Assembly (NCBI RefSeq): GCF_014648355.1
Contig: NZ_BMQY01000012.1
Coordinates: 141,216 to 205,215, forward strand
DNA length: 64,000 nt
From: Couchioplanes azureus
GTDB lineage: Bacteria; Actinomycetota; Actinomycetes; Mycobacteriales; Micromonosporaceae
Direction of reading: 5' to 3'
The notes below the pieces were generated by a model. The model saw only the letters and a program-made list of their open reading frames with translations. It ran no database searches and was not told the origin of the DNA. Positions 9,240 through 19,338 of the stretch are shown here, piece by piece (the stretch's first letter is position 1; each line of letters starts with the position of its first letter). Made by a program: the position numbers and the translations under genes.

Positions 9240-10178
9240 TCAGAGTGCGCCGGTGCGGATGATGGTGGCGGCGCCGCCCACCAGGATCTTCAGGCCGGTC
9301 GGACTCTGGCGGGCGGAGGCGGTGATGGTGGCGGGGCTGCCGAGAGTGTCGCCCATGGCGACGCTGAGGTCGGTGACGCCTCGGTCGGCGAGGTGCGCGG
9401 CGAGGCAAGCGGTGCTGTTGGCGTTGGCGATGTCCTCGGGGACGCCGATCGAGGGAGCGAACATCCGCGCCGTGACGCGACCGCTGCCCGTCGGCACCGA
9501 GTGGACGTAGCAACCGAGCAGCCCGAACCGGTCACAGGCCGCGCGGAGCCGGTCGAGATCGGGGGCGAGGTCGGCGACGGCCGCCGGGGTGGCGATCGGA
9601 ACCAGCATCCGAGCCCTGCCCAGCGACGCGACGCAGGCGCCGGGGGCGAGCAGGTCAGGGCTCACACCGAGGGCGGCGACCACGAGACCGATCTCGGCTG
9701 AGGTGGGTTCGCGCAGAGTGGCGGGACCCGGGTCGAAGGCGGCGTGGACATGGTCGCCGTCGCGGACGGCACGGCCGGTGAAGGTGCGGCCCGACACGCA
9801 CAGGGTGAACTCGTGCTCGCCGCCCTGCCGCTGGTTGGCGAGGAAGGCCACGGCGGCGATCGTGCCGTGGCCGCAGGCAGGCAGCTCCCCCTCGGCGGCG
9901 AAGAAACGCAGGTCAACCGTCGGCTCCCTCAGGGCGCGACTCTGGTCAGGCGCCGGTGCTCGTGCAGCGCCCCGCGGATCCCGTCGTGTCACGAAGACGG
10001 CGTGCGAGGTGCCGTAACGGACCGGCACCCGGCTGCGTTCGGCATCGGTCAGCGTGGTCGGAGCGGAATCGTCGATGACAGCCGTGGGGCTGCCGCCTCG
10101 ACCCTCGCGAAGACAGGCGTTGACGATGCTGATCGGGATCGGCACACCCGTCGAACGGGCTTGTTCACCCAGGTTCAT
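9240..10178 (-). CDS. PhzF family epimerase/isomerase-like protein
   Basis: ATG at 10178 (GAAGG about 7 bases upstream) gives a 312-residue protein of normal PhzF length; the longer frame upstream is low-complexity and is rejected. PhzF marks: N-terminal VNACLREGRGGSPTAVI, ACGHGTIAAVAF in the first lobe, and the second-lobe signature GVPEDIANANSTAC. PhzF-fold enzymes catalyse proton shifts on small metabolites, using a Glu in a S-E-(T/S)-x-F segment. Here the matching stretch reads TSHAVFV, so that Glu appears to be His. The chemistry may differ or be lost. It is divergent from an HxlR regulator, across a shared palindromic site, so it is probably the regulator's target. Confidence 0.82.
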   Translation of the reverse strand: MNLGEQARSTGVPIPISIVNACLREGRGGSPTAVIDDSAPTTLTDAERSRVPVRYGTSHAVFVTRRDPRGAARAPAPDQSRALREPTVDLRFFAAEGELPACGHGTIAAVAFLANQRQGGEHEFTLCVSGRTFTGRAVRDGDHVHAAFDPGPATLREPTSAEIGLVVAALGVSPDLLAPGACVASLGRARMLVPIATPAAVADLAPDLDRLRAACDRFGLLGCYVHSVPTGSGRVTARMFAPSIGVPEDIANANSTACLAAHLADRGVTDLSVAMGDTLGSPATITASARQSPTGLKILVGGAATIIRTGAL

Positions 10179-10391
10179 GGCTGCCTTCGATCTGCGACAT
10201 GCCGCGCCACGCTGGCAACTGCTCGACGGTGGCGGGGCTGCGCCTCTAGGTGATGACGCGGACAGGTGGCCCGCGTCTCGACGCAGACTCGGCCGGGTGG
10301 GCCGGGTCGGCGGCTTGGCCCGCGTCATCGCAGATCTTGGCGAACGTGCGGAACAGCGCTGCCGGAGCGACGCGAGACACACGGCCTCCCT

Positions 10392-10444
10392 GTTTCTGTT
10401 TCAGAAACGGTTGGTCCGTACCGTAGCGTTACGGATTCAGAAAC
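10392..10444. promoter_or_regulatory. Palindromic operator candidate for the HxlR regulator
   Basis: A perfect inverted repeat GTTTCTG-ttt-CAGAAAC lies at 10392-10408, and a third copy of the half-site CAGAAAC at 10438-10444, 36 bases downstream of the first CAGAAAC. All lie in the divergent promoter region between the PhzF-like gene (starts 10178, minus) and the HxlR gene (starts ~10459, plus), the usual position for an autoregulated HxlR operator. The second half-site is within ~20 bases of the proposed regulator start. Confidence 0.65.
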
Positions 10445-10458
10445 AGCAAGGGGTGGCG

Positions 10459-10794
10459 GTGCGAGGCGTTCCACATCCCGGCCGCCCGGTGCGCGGCTCG
10501 ACGACCGGGCGGCCGTCGATGGCGGCGTTGGATCTGTTCGGCCGCCGCTGGGCCCTGCGGATCCTGTGGGAACTGCGCGAAGGGCCGGTCGGCGCACGGA
10601 ACCTGCGCGAACGCTGCGACGGCATGTCGACCAGCGTGTTGTACGAGAGGCTCAGAGAACTGCTTGCCGCCGATCTCGTACACCATCGCAGTGACAATGA
10701 CCGCTACGAGCTGACGCCGATGGGACGGTCGCTGGGCGCGGCCATGGCACCGCTGGAGCAGTGGGCCAGCGACCGGGCCGCGTCGAGGCGCTGA
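10459..10794 (+). CDS. HxlR-type winged-helix transcriptional regulator
   Basis: The core reads AALDLFGRRWALRILWELR, GPVGARNLRERCDGMSTSVL, YERLRELLAADLVHH, YELTPMGRSL: the DUF24/HxlR winged helix from recognition helix to wing. The GTG at 10459 is preceded by AAGGGG at 5 bases and gives 111 residues, typical for the family; GTG at 10453 and ATG at 10519 are alternatives. HxlR proteins are small dimeric repressors or activators, often redox- or aldehyde-responsive through a cysteine. Here the only obvious cysteine is in RERCDGM. It probably controls itself and the divergent PhzF-like gene through the GTTTCTG/CAGAAAC palindrome. Confidence 0.85.
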   Translation: MRGVPHPGRPVRGSTTGRPSMAALDLFGRRWALRILWELREGPVGARNLRERCDGMSTSVLYERLRELLAADLVHHRSDNDRYELTPMGRSLGAAMAPLEQWASDRAASRR

Positions 10795-10854
10795 CGCCCG
10801 ACCCAGCCGACTAGACAAGTTGACGCTGCACGTCCAGCATGACAAGGTCGTGGC

Positions 10855-11525
10855 GTGACGGACGACCGAAGTGGACAGATCCTCGATGCGGCGCTGACCG
10901 TTTTCTGCCAGTACGGCTACGGCAAGACCACCATGCAGGACGTGGCCCGCGCCGCCGGCATGTCCCGGGCGGCCCTCTACCTTCACTTCCGCACCAAGGA
11001 GGACCTCTTCCGGGCAGGGTCGCGGCGGGCGCACGCCCGTGCGCTCGACCGGGCCGACGCGGCCCTGGAGGCGCCGGGTGACGTGGTGTCGCGGATCGAC
11101 GCCGCGATGGCCACGTACTTCGAGGCGCTGATGGCGCAGATCTCCGCAAGCATCCATGGCGGGGAACTGCTCGACGCCGGTGTGACGCTCACCGGTGACA
11201 TCGTCAGCGAGGCTGACGCCGCGCTGGTGACCCGGCTGGCCGCTGCGCTGGACGCCGCCGCGGCAGCGGGACAGGTGCGGTTGTCGGCCGTCGACGCCAC
11301 CGCCGAGGACGTCGCGCGGCTGCTGCTCGCGGTCGCGCACGGGCTGCAGAAGACCAGCCCCGACCCGCACGTGTGGCGCGAGCGCAGGTCGCTGTTCTTC
11401 CGCATGGCGAGCGCTGCCATCTCGTCACCGGACGGCATCGGCTCACCCCCGTCACCCCAGCGGGTACGGCGCCGAGGCGGGTCACCACCACGCGTCGACA
11501 CCACCGCCACACGGGGGTCACGGTC

Positions 11526-11529
<4 letters not shown>
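10855..11529 (+). CDS. TetR family transcriptional regulator
   Basis: GTG start 60 bases after the HxlR stop. Residues ~5-50 form a TetR helix-turn-helix: ILDAALTVFCQYGYGKTTM, QDVARAAGMSRAALYLHF, RTKEDLF. The remaining ~170 residues are a helical ligand/dimer domain, ending in a basic, Ser/Pro/Arg-rich tail that looks unstructured. The last codon overlaps the GTG of the next gene (GTGA), so regulator and carboxylesterase are probably co-translated and the esterase is a likely target. Ligand unknown. Confidence 0.88.
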
Positions 11530-12968
<1,439 letters not shown>

Positions 12969-13491
12969 GACCGGGCGCCCGCCGGGCCCACGACACCGAA
13001 AAATGCATAGCTATCGATCAGAACGCAGTCGGCGCTTTCTCGCCGACGGGCTCGGCCTGCGGGCCGCCATGCGGTACGTCCCGCTGGCAGCCGGGCCGTC
13101 CGACCACGAGTGCCGCAGCGATCGGCGGCGCTCTGCGCCGCCAGATCGTGGCATGCGAGCCGCCCGTCAAGAAAGAGGGCCCTGATGTCGGCACGCTGGC
13201 CGATGACATGGGCGCGGACAAGGTGATCAACCAGGACCTGGCTCCCCACTCTCCGCCGCGAACCGGTCCGGTGCCGGATGGACCCCTCAGCGATCGACGA
13301 TGGCGAGGCGGTGTGGGCGGTGCATGCGCGGGGCCTAACGGATTCGCTACTGACGTGCCACCGGCTAGTGCGGTATTCAAAGGTGTACTTGATGGGCAAG
13401 TCTTGCCGGGTGAACGAGATGCGAGCATCGCGCCTCGACGCCCGTGGGAAGGGGACACCGGGATGGCTGGCGTGAGTGCGGCAGGCGAGGT
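12969..13491. other. Gene-free stretch with weak coding remnants
   Basis: About 520 bases between the carboxylesterase and the diguanylate cyclase. A plus-strand frame includes LADDMGADKVINQDL (~13193-13237), faintly like a dehydrogenase cofactor segment, and another reads DDGEAVWAVHARGLTDSLL (~13290-13346). Neither has a convincing start, ribosome site or length. I treat this as intergenic or decayed sequence. Confidence 0.4.
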
Positions 13492-15552
13492 GTGACGCCG
13501 AACGAGCGGCAGGCCGCGCGAGTGCGGGCGGTTCGGGTCGGCGCGGTGCAGGGCGGGGTCGGCCCGGGTCTCGCCATGGTGTACCTGCTCGGGACGCTGG
13601 GCCAGCCGCACCGGCCGGTGATGCTGACGGTTGCGGCTCTGATGCTGTTGATGGCGGTTCTTGGCTGGTTCGGCGCCTCGGCGGTGTCTCGCTTACGGGC
13701 CCGACTGCCGGTTCAGCTTTCCGGTGCGGTCCTCAATCTTGCGGGTTCGGCCGTGCTGGCCTGGCTCGACGGTGGGGTCGCCAGCCCGCTCGGTCCGATG
13801 CTGCCGCTGTCGGTCACCTTTCTCGCGATCGTGGTGCCGCCCCGGACCTTCACCGGGTTCGCGGTGCTCGGCGCCTTGGGTTACTGGACCGTGGCGGTCG
13901 TCGCCGACCCGGCGCCGCCGGGCTACGCCGTCGTGCACACCCTCAGCTTCGGGTTCGTCGGCTATCTGGCGCTGCGCTACTCCGGAACACTGGCGTCACT
14001 GCGCCGCCGGCTCGCGGAGATCACGCGGGTCGATCCGTTGACGGGCTGCCTGAACCGCCGCGGCTTCGAGGAGCGCTTGGGGCACGAACTGGCGGCAGCG
14101 GCCCGCACCGGTGAGCCGGTCACCGTCGCGGTCGTCGACCTCGACCGGTTCAAGGAGGTCAACGACTCGTACGGTCATCGCGCCGGGGACGATCTGCTGG
14201 CCTGGGTCGGCCGGACGCTCGGCGCGGAGCTGCGCACCGACGATGCGGTCGGGCGGCTCGGCGGCGACGAGTTCGCCGTGCTCCTGCCGGGCACCGACGC
14301 GGACGGCGCCGCGACGGTCGTGCAGCGGCTACGCGTCGCGCTCGGCGACTGCGCCGGTGGCAGTATCGGCCACGCCAGCTTCCCGGACGACGCCGTCGAC
14401 GCCGACGAGCTCATGCTGGTGGCCGATCGCAGGCTGTACGCCGACAAAACCGCCCGCGAACGGCGGGTGCCCTCGGCCGAGGCGGTGGCCGCCGTGCGGC
14501 GGACCCTGGCGGCCCAGACACCGGTCATGGTCTCGCACGCCGAACGCCGCCGGCACTCCATCGCCGACGGCGGCTGGATGACGCTGGCGCAGAGCGCGAT
14601 CAGCATGGGCTACGTGCTGTTGTTCACCGCCGGGGACCCGCACCGGACGGCGATGGCGGCGCTGTGCGCCGTGACCGCCCTGCTGGGCCTGGCCGTGGTG
14701 GCCGCTGCCGGCCGGCTCAGTCGCTCACCGGCGGCACGGCAGCTGATGCTGGCCTATTCCGTGATCACCTTCTGCAACGCCGCGGCCGGCGCGTGGCTGG
14801 ACGGTGACGTGAGCTCGGCGTTCGGCATCGGCATGCTCACCTCGATGCCGCTGGCCATGCTGGCCCTGCGGGCCCACGTGGCCGTGCCCCTGGTCGCCGG
14901 CGCCTCGCTGGCCTACCTCGCCGTCGCCACCCTGCGCGGCGCGCCCAGCGGCTGGTACGTCATGACCCACCTGACCGGCATGTTCGCCGTCGCCGCCGCC
15001 TGCGCCGTCCAGGGCCGCACCGCCGCCCGGCAACGTGCACAGCTCACCCGGCTGTCGCGTACCGACGCGCTCACCGGCTGCCTGAACCGTCGCGGCTTCG
15101 CCGAACGCTTCACCGGCGAGACGGCGCATGCGCGCCGCACCGGCCGGACGGTGTCCCTGCTCGTCCTCGACCTCGACGGCTTCAAACAGCTCAACGACGC
15201 GCACGGGCATGCCGCCGGTGACGAGCTGTTGTGCTGGGTGGCCGCCACCCTGCACGCCGCAGCGCAACCCGGCGACATCGTCGCACGCCTGGGCGGCGAC
15301 GAGTTCGTCATGCTCGTCGGTGCCGACGCCGGCACAGCCGCCGCCGACCTGCGCACCGCACTGGCCGCCCGCACCGCCGTCAGCATCGGCACCGCCATAC
15401 TCGGCCCCGACGGCGACGACTTCGACACCCTCTACGCCGCCGCGGACACTCGCCTGTACGAGGAGAAAAGCCGCCACGCAGGCGGCCGCCTAGTACCGGT
15501 AGATGCCACGCCTTCCCCGGGTGTCGCAACCGGGCGGCACGCGGTCGGCTGA
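13492..15552 (+). CDS. Membrane diguanylate cyclase with duplicated TM-GGDEF modules
   Basis: GTG at 13492 is the best in-frame start. The 686-residue protein is two copies of one plan: a multi-TM sensor block (~residues 20-165), then a GGDEF domain (DPLTGCLNRRGFEERL, DLDRFKEVNDSYGH, RLGGDEF at ~256), then a second TM block (from MTLAQSAISMGYVLLF) and a second GGDEF domain (DALTGCLNRRGFAERF, DLDGFKQLNDAHGH, RLGGDEF at ~600). Both signature motifs and metal-binding Asp residues look intact, so each could make cyclic di-GMP. The first has an RxxD inhibitory site (RTDD) five residues before GGDEF; the second has QPGD there, so product feedback is probably lost. Confidence 0.9.
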   Translation: MTPNERQAARVRAVRVGAVQGGVGPGLAMVYLLGTLGQPHRPVMLTVAALMLLMAVLGWFGASAVSRLRARLPVQLSGAVLNLAGSAVLAWLDGGVASPLGPMLPLSVTFLAIVVPPRTFTGFAVLGALGYWTVAVVADPAPPGYAVVHTLSFGFVGYLALRYSGTLASLRRRLAEITRVDPLTGCLNRRGFEERLGHELAAAARTGEPVTVAVVDLDRFKEVNDSYGHRAGDDLLAWVGRTLGAELRTDDAVGRLGGDEFAVLLPGTDADGAATVVQRLRVALGDCAGGSIGHASFPDDAVDADELMLVADRRLYADKTARERRVPSAEAVAAVRRTLAAQTPVMVSHAERRRHSIADGGWMTLAQSAISMGYVLLFTAGDPHRTAMAALCAVTALLGLAVVAAAGRLSRSPAARQLMLAYSVITFCNAAAGAWLDGDVSSAFGIGMLTSMPLAMLALRAHVAVPLVAGASLAYLAVATLRGAPSGWYVMTHLTGMFAVAAACAVQGRTAARQRAQLTRLSRTDALTGCLNRRGFAERFTGETAHARRTGRTVSLLVLDLDGFKQLNDAHGHAAGDELLCWVAATLHAAAQPGDIVARLGGDEFVMLVGADAGTAAADLRTALAARTAVSIGTAILGPDGDDFDTLYAAADTRLYEEKSRHAGGRLVPVDATPSPGVATGRHAVG

Positions 15553-15670
15553 CACCGCACCCGCGCAACGCCCGCCGATCGCAAAGTGCCGATGACCGCT
15601 CGGCCGCACGGGAACCACGCGGACGACCTCGAACATCCCTTGCCGTCGCGCGGGTTCTCGTACTACTGGG

Positions 15671-16426
15671 CTATCTGCCTGCCACCGTCCGGCCGGGCCA
15701 GTCGCGGTAGCGGGTCTGGGTGAGGATTGCGTCCTTGACCGGCACCAGAGACTCCTCGGTCAGCTCGGCGCCGAAGTAGCGGGCGTGGGGGTCGGTGACG
15801 ACCTTGCGCGGGTCGTGGCGAGCGGCCAGGACTTCGGTGAAGAATGCGTCCATCCGGAACCGCTGGGGGCCGGCGACCTCGACGTGTCCGTGCAACGGCG
15901 ACCCGACCGCGATCCGGGCGACCTCCCGGGCGACGTCGTCGCCCGCGATGGGCTGGAACGACACCGGGGGCATCCGTACCGTGCCGTCGACGGTGGCGGC
16001 GTCGGCGATGGCTCCCACGAACTCGAAGAACTGGGTCGCGTGCACGATCGTGTACGGGATCGAGGACTTCTCGATCAGCTGCTCCTGCGCGACCTTCGCC
16101 CGGAAGTAGCCGCTCTCGGGCAACCGCTCGGTCCCCACCACCGACAGCGCGACGTGGTGCGCGACACCGGCCGCGGCTTCCGCGGCGAGCAGATTGTGGG
16201 TGGAGGTCTCGAAGAACCTCAGCACCGCCGTGTCTTCGAACGACGGAGCGTTGGACACGTCGATGACCACGGAGGCGACGGCCAGCGCGTCGGCGAGTCC
16301 GTCGCCGGTAAGCGTGTTCACTCCGGTGTTCGGCGCGGCGGCCACGACCTCATGACCCTGCTCCCCCAGCCTGGTGACGAGCTTCGCACCGATCAGGCCG
16401 GTGCCTCCGACGACGACGATCTTCAT
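15671..16426 (-). CDS. NAD(P)-binding atypical short-chain dehydrogenase (NmrA-like)
   Basis: Starts at ATG 16426 with GGAGGG six bases upstream. The Rossmann opening MKIVVVGGTGLIGAKLV carries GGTGxxG, followed by SVVIDVSNAPSFED, ALSVVGTERLPESGYFRAK and IPYTIVHATQFFEF. The YxxxK tyrosine is present only in modified form (SGYFRAK), typical of atypical SDRs that bind cofactor without classical reductase chemistry. It overlaps the stop of the upstream esterase remnant (ATGA), so the two were translationally coupled. Quinone or nitrogen-metabolite sensing is common in the family, but nothing here specifies it. Confidence 0.87.
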   Translation of the reverse strand: MKIVVVGGTGLIGAKLVTRLGEQGHEVVAAAPNTGVNTLTGDGLADALAVASVVIDVSNAPSFEDTAVLRFFETSTHNLLAAEAAAGVAHHVALSVVGTERLPESGYFRAKVAQEQLIEKSSIPYTIVHATQFFEFVGAIADAATVDGTVRMPPVSFQPIAGDDVAREVARIAVGSPLHGHVEVAGPQRFRMDAFFTEVLAARHDPRKVVTDPHARYFGAELTEESLVPVKDAILTQTRYRDWPGRTVAGR

Positions 16427-16887
16427 GGCAACCCTCCGTTCACCGGGTATCCATCCCGGATGAGTAGTTCCGGATCAGATGGTGCTGAGCCCGGCCCGGA
16501 GAAGGCGGCGGCCTGGTCGATGGCGGCACGCGTGGCGCAGGTCGGGCGCAGCGCATTGATCAGCATGAAGTCGTGGATGGTGCGGTGGTATCGCACGGCG
16601 GTCACGGCGACCCCTGCCGAGCCGAGCTTGGCGGCGTAGGCCTCCCCCTCGTCGCGCAGCACGTCGGCCTCATCCACGCACATAGGTGGGTCGTGGGTTC
16701 CGGCGTTGCCGAGGATCCAGCCTCCACCGTGCATGTACACGATGATCGGCAATGTGCCCGTCGCGCTGTCTTCGAGGACCCTCCGGGCGTCGGCCGGTGT
16801 CCTGTCGTACAGGAACGGCGGTTTCGAGAACGCATCGACAACTTGCTGCGCTACTGGCTCGAGGACGATCGGGCTGCCAGTCGTCAT
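16423..16887 (-). pseudogene. HSL-type alpha/beta hydrolase with in-frame internal deletion
   Basis: ATG at 16887 has a good ribosome site (GTAGGGAG). The N-terminal ~65 residues end with the oxyanion motif VYMHGGGWILGNAGTHDP. The sequence then jumps directly to VDEADVLRDEGEAYAAKLG, RYHRTIHDFM and a final helix, which in family members lie near the C-terminus. About 150 residues that should carry the GDSxGG nucleophile are missing, although the frame is kept (154 residues in place of ~310). It is therefore unlikely to be an active esterase. It remains coupled to the SDR gene by an ATGA overlap. Confidence 0.8.
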
Positions 16888-17188
16888 GACAGTGCTCCCT
16901 ACCCGAAGCCGGACACGACCTGGGCCATGAGCGCGCGGCGCGCTGCCAGCGCCCGCCACCGTCACGCACTGATCTCCCCTGTCAACCAGGCGACTCCGGG
17001 CTGGCGGCTACCCGCCGTGCCACACGTCAGCGTTCGTGACCCTCCTGTCCAGCCACCATACTCACCCTCCATCCGGGAGCAAGCCCGTGCAGCGACGGCA
17101 TCCAGGGTGGCCGCATCCAGCCTCGACCGAGACAAGACGTTACCTAGCGTTCACCCAGGAAAAGTGGCTTCATGGCTAGCGTGACGAT

Positions 17189-17578
17189 ATGAAAGCTGTC
17201 GATGCATCCGCCGGACTTATCCACGGGGCGCGTCACCTTGCCGAAGTCCTCCTGGCCGAGACACCCGAGCGATGGCAGCACACCATGGGCGTGGCCGAGC
17301 AGGCTGAGCACGTCGGCCGAACCCTCCCGGCGTCCGATGCGGACCTGCTTGTCGCGGCGGCCTGGGTCCGGACGTGCCGCGGGGCGCTCCCGGACGAGGC
17401 GCTCGTCACCCGGCTCGGCGGCGACGAGTTCGTCATCGTCCTGCCCCGTACCGACGCGGCCGGTGCGGCCGAGGCGTCAGGGCGCATCGTCGAGGGCCCG
17501 GTCCCGGCGACCCCGCCATCGCCGTCCGGCTCGTGCGTGCCCGGCGCCCTCACCTCGATCCGCTATGCAGCCAGGTGA
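17189..17578 (+). pseudogene. Chimeric remnant: HD-phosphohydrolase N-terminus joined to GGDEF fragment
   Basis: The first ~60 residues (LAEVLLAETPERWQHTMGVA, ASDADLLVAAAW) match the opening of HD-domain metal-dependent hydrolases, which normally continue with LHDIGY. That continuation is absent. The frame instead passes into EALVTRLGGDEFVIVLPRTD, the core of a GGDEF domain, and ends within ~40 residues. Neither the HD metal site nor a complete cyclase is present. The open frame of 129 residues could still be translated, but no enzyme activity is expected. The site lies 1.6 kb from the complete double-GGDEF gene, although the fragment differs from both of its copies. Confidence 0.7.
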
Positions 17579-17602
17579 GGGCGCGGGACCCCGTTCCGCC
17601 GC

Positions 17603-18712
17603 TCAGCCCAGCAGCTGATGACCGCCGGTCGGCTCGCGTCGCGGCTGGTTGTTGAGCGCGTGCCGGATGATGGACGACTGCCGGTAGACCTCCTCGCGCA
17701 CCCGGTTGATCTCGCCGAGGGGGCGGTGCTCCTCGCGCACCCGCCAGGGGGTGATGGAGGTGGTGTCCGCAATGGCGAGGTTGTCGTCCGAGGAGATGTC
17801 CTGGCGCGGAATGTCGATGCGGGCCACGGTCACGAACGGCGAGAGCCGTTCGGGCCACTCGCGCGAGGTGTTCTCCACGGGCATCAGGTCGACATCGGTA
17901 CAGAGCTGGGCTTGCAGCTCGAAGCTGTGTGCCCGCTCGCCCAGCTCCGCGACGAGCGTGGTGCGGTAGGCCTCGGGATCGGCGGCCACGTCCACGGTCG
18001 GGTGGCTCACGCCGGCCGCGGAGGCCGGGGTGGGGATCGCCCGGATCTTGGCGATGTAGTCGCCGTGCCGGAACGCACCCATGCTCCAGTACGTGTAGAG
18101 CATGAGGTTCCTGCGAGGGATCGAGGTGAACGACAGCATCGACAGCAGTTCGTCCCAGAGCCAGGCGTCCGGTGAGAGAGCCCCGGCGCGGGTCAGGAAG
18201 TCGTGCAGCCACACCCGGCGGGTCTCCGGGGACACCAGCGCGTCGGGCAGTTGCGCGAACAGTGGTTCGATGACCAGGTAGTCCTTCACGGTGTTGCAGA
18301 AGAACGTGGTGTTGTTGATCAGGTTGTAGTCGAAGGTGGCGTCGTCGGGCTCGTCGGCCAGCAGCGAGCGTCCGGGCACCCCGAACATCTTGATGCCCAT
18401 GCCGCACGCGGGGCCGAGGAACGGGTCCGCGCGCAAGTGCCCCAGTCCGTTGGAGTAGCGCACGACGGCGTCGAAGGTGCCCGGCGTGGCGTAGATGCCC
18501 TGGGCGTACTCGGGTGCCACCTCGGGGATCGTGACGACCGCGCGGGCCAGGCCGTACGTCTTGCCGTGGGCGGTGCGCACCGCCCGGCCGGCCTTCTGCC
18601 TCTCGACCGAGTCCCGGGTGCGCTGCGCCACCATGCCGACCAGCTGGGCCAGTTCCTCGGCGAAGTCGGCCGGAACGTGCGGGGCGTACTCGTCGTACCT
18701 GACGAACCTCAT
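17603..18712 (-). CDS. Catalase-like heme protein
   Basis: ATG at 18712 with AGGAG seven bases upstream; the extension upstream is not protein-like. The 369 residues carry the catalase-fold pattern: HGKTYGLARAVVTIP, VVRYSNGLGHLRADP, CGMGIKMFGVPG, then DYNLINNTTFFCNTVKDYL, and the distal-to-proximal region YTYWSMGAFRHGDYIAKI, which in minimal catalase-like (SrpA-type) proteins supplies the heme-ligating Tyr. It is shorter than a classical catalase and lacks its C-terminal domains. Likely role is peroxide or alkyl-peroxide metabolism. The DUF4345 membrane protein gene lies just upstream on the same strand, about 140 bases away. Confidence 0.82.
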   Translation of the reverse strand: MRFVRYDEYAPHVPADFAEELAQLVGMVAQRTRDSVERQKAGRAVRTAHGKTYGLARAVVTIPEVAPEYAQGIYATPGTFDAVVRYSNGLGHLRADPFLGPACGMGIKMFGVPGRSLLADEPDDATFDYNLINNTTFFCNTVKDYLVIEPLFAQLPDALVSPETRRVWLHDFLTRAGALSPDAWLWDELLSMLSFTSIPRRNLMLYTYWSMGAFRHGDYIAKIRAIPTPASAAGVSHPTVDVAADPEAYRTTLVAELGERAHSFELQAQLCTDVDLMPVENTSREWPERLSPFVTVARIDIPRQDISSDDNLAIADTTSITPWRVREEHRPLGEINRVREEVYRQSSIIRHALNNQPRREPTGGHQLLG

Positions 18713-18851
18713 GCTGCGTCTCCTGTCCTCATGCCGGCGTGCACCGGCCCTTCGAACGAAGCGGATCACCGCCCACCAGAAAGGTAGTGCCAAATTAAGT
18801 TGTGCACGATCTTTCTGTACGCAATGAGTCCCACGCCACGTCCCCGGGCGG

Positions 18852-19223
18852 TCAGCTCCAGACGGCGAGCAGCAGCAGTCCTGACGCGACAGTCTCGACC
18901 CAGAAGTAGCACCAGATCGGGTAAAAGGTGCGCGGCGCTTCTGCGAGCCGCGCCACCAACCGGCCGCCTGCCATCCCCAGCAGGCCGACCGCCACCGCGC
19001 TGACCGCACCGGCACGGATACCGCCGAGGTCCAGGCCCGCGATGGTCAGGACGCCGGCGACCGCGACGCCGAATCCGCCGTACACCGCGCGGACCTCGGC
19101 CCGCGCCTCCGCGCTCGGCAACGCGATGCCGAACGGCCGGACCAATGCGGCCGGCGCGATCAGCCCGTATCCGCCCATGGCGAGGAACAACGCGGCTGCC
19201 GTGAGGATGACCGCGCCGCTCAC
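18852..19223 (-). CDS. DUF4345 family four-TM membrane protein
   Basis: GTG start; 123 residues almost entirely in four hydrophobic segments: VILTAAALFLAMGGYGLIAP, YGGFGVAVAGVLTIAGL, AGAVSAVAVGLLGMAGGRLV and IWCYFWVETVASGLLLLAVW. The LVRPFGIALPSAEARAEVRA loop and the RAVYGG turn are characteristic of DUF4345. Biochemical function is unknown. It is divergent from an AraC-type regulator with 115 bases between the starts, so that regulator is a plausible controller. Confidence 0.75.
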   Translation of the reverse strand: MSGAVILTAAALFLAMGGYGLIAPAALVRPFGIALPSAEARAEVRAVYGGFGVAVAGVLTIAGLDLGGIRAGAVSAVAVGLLGMAGGRLVARLAEAPRTFYPIWCYFWVETVASGLLLLAVWS

Positions 19224-19338
19224 GACCGGCTTCCTGACCGGACGGCAATGTCCGACCGTACGTGTGCGATCCGCAACACCCAGCTCACACCCTGCATCCC
19301 TTCATCGAGGTCCATGCCGCTAGGAGGAGAATGGGTGC

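Noticed and set aside
13193..13237. LADDMGADKVINQDL as a possible dehydrogenase remnant
   Set aside because: Only about 15 residues resemble such a segment; no flanking support on either side.
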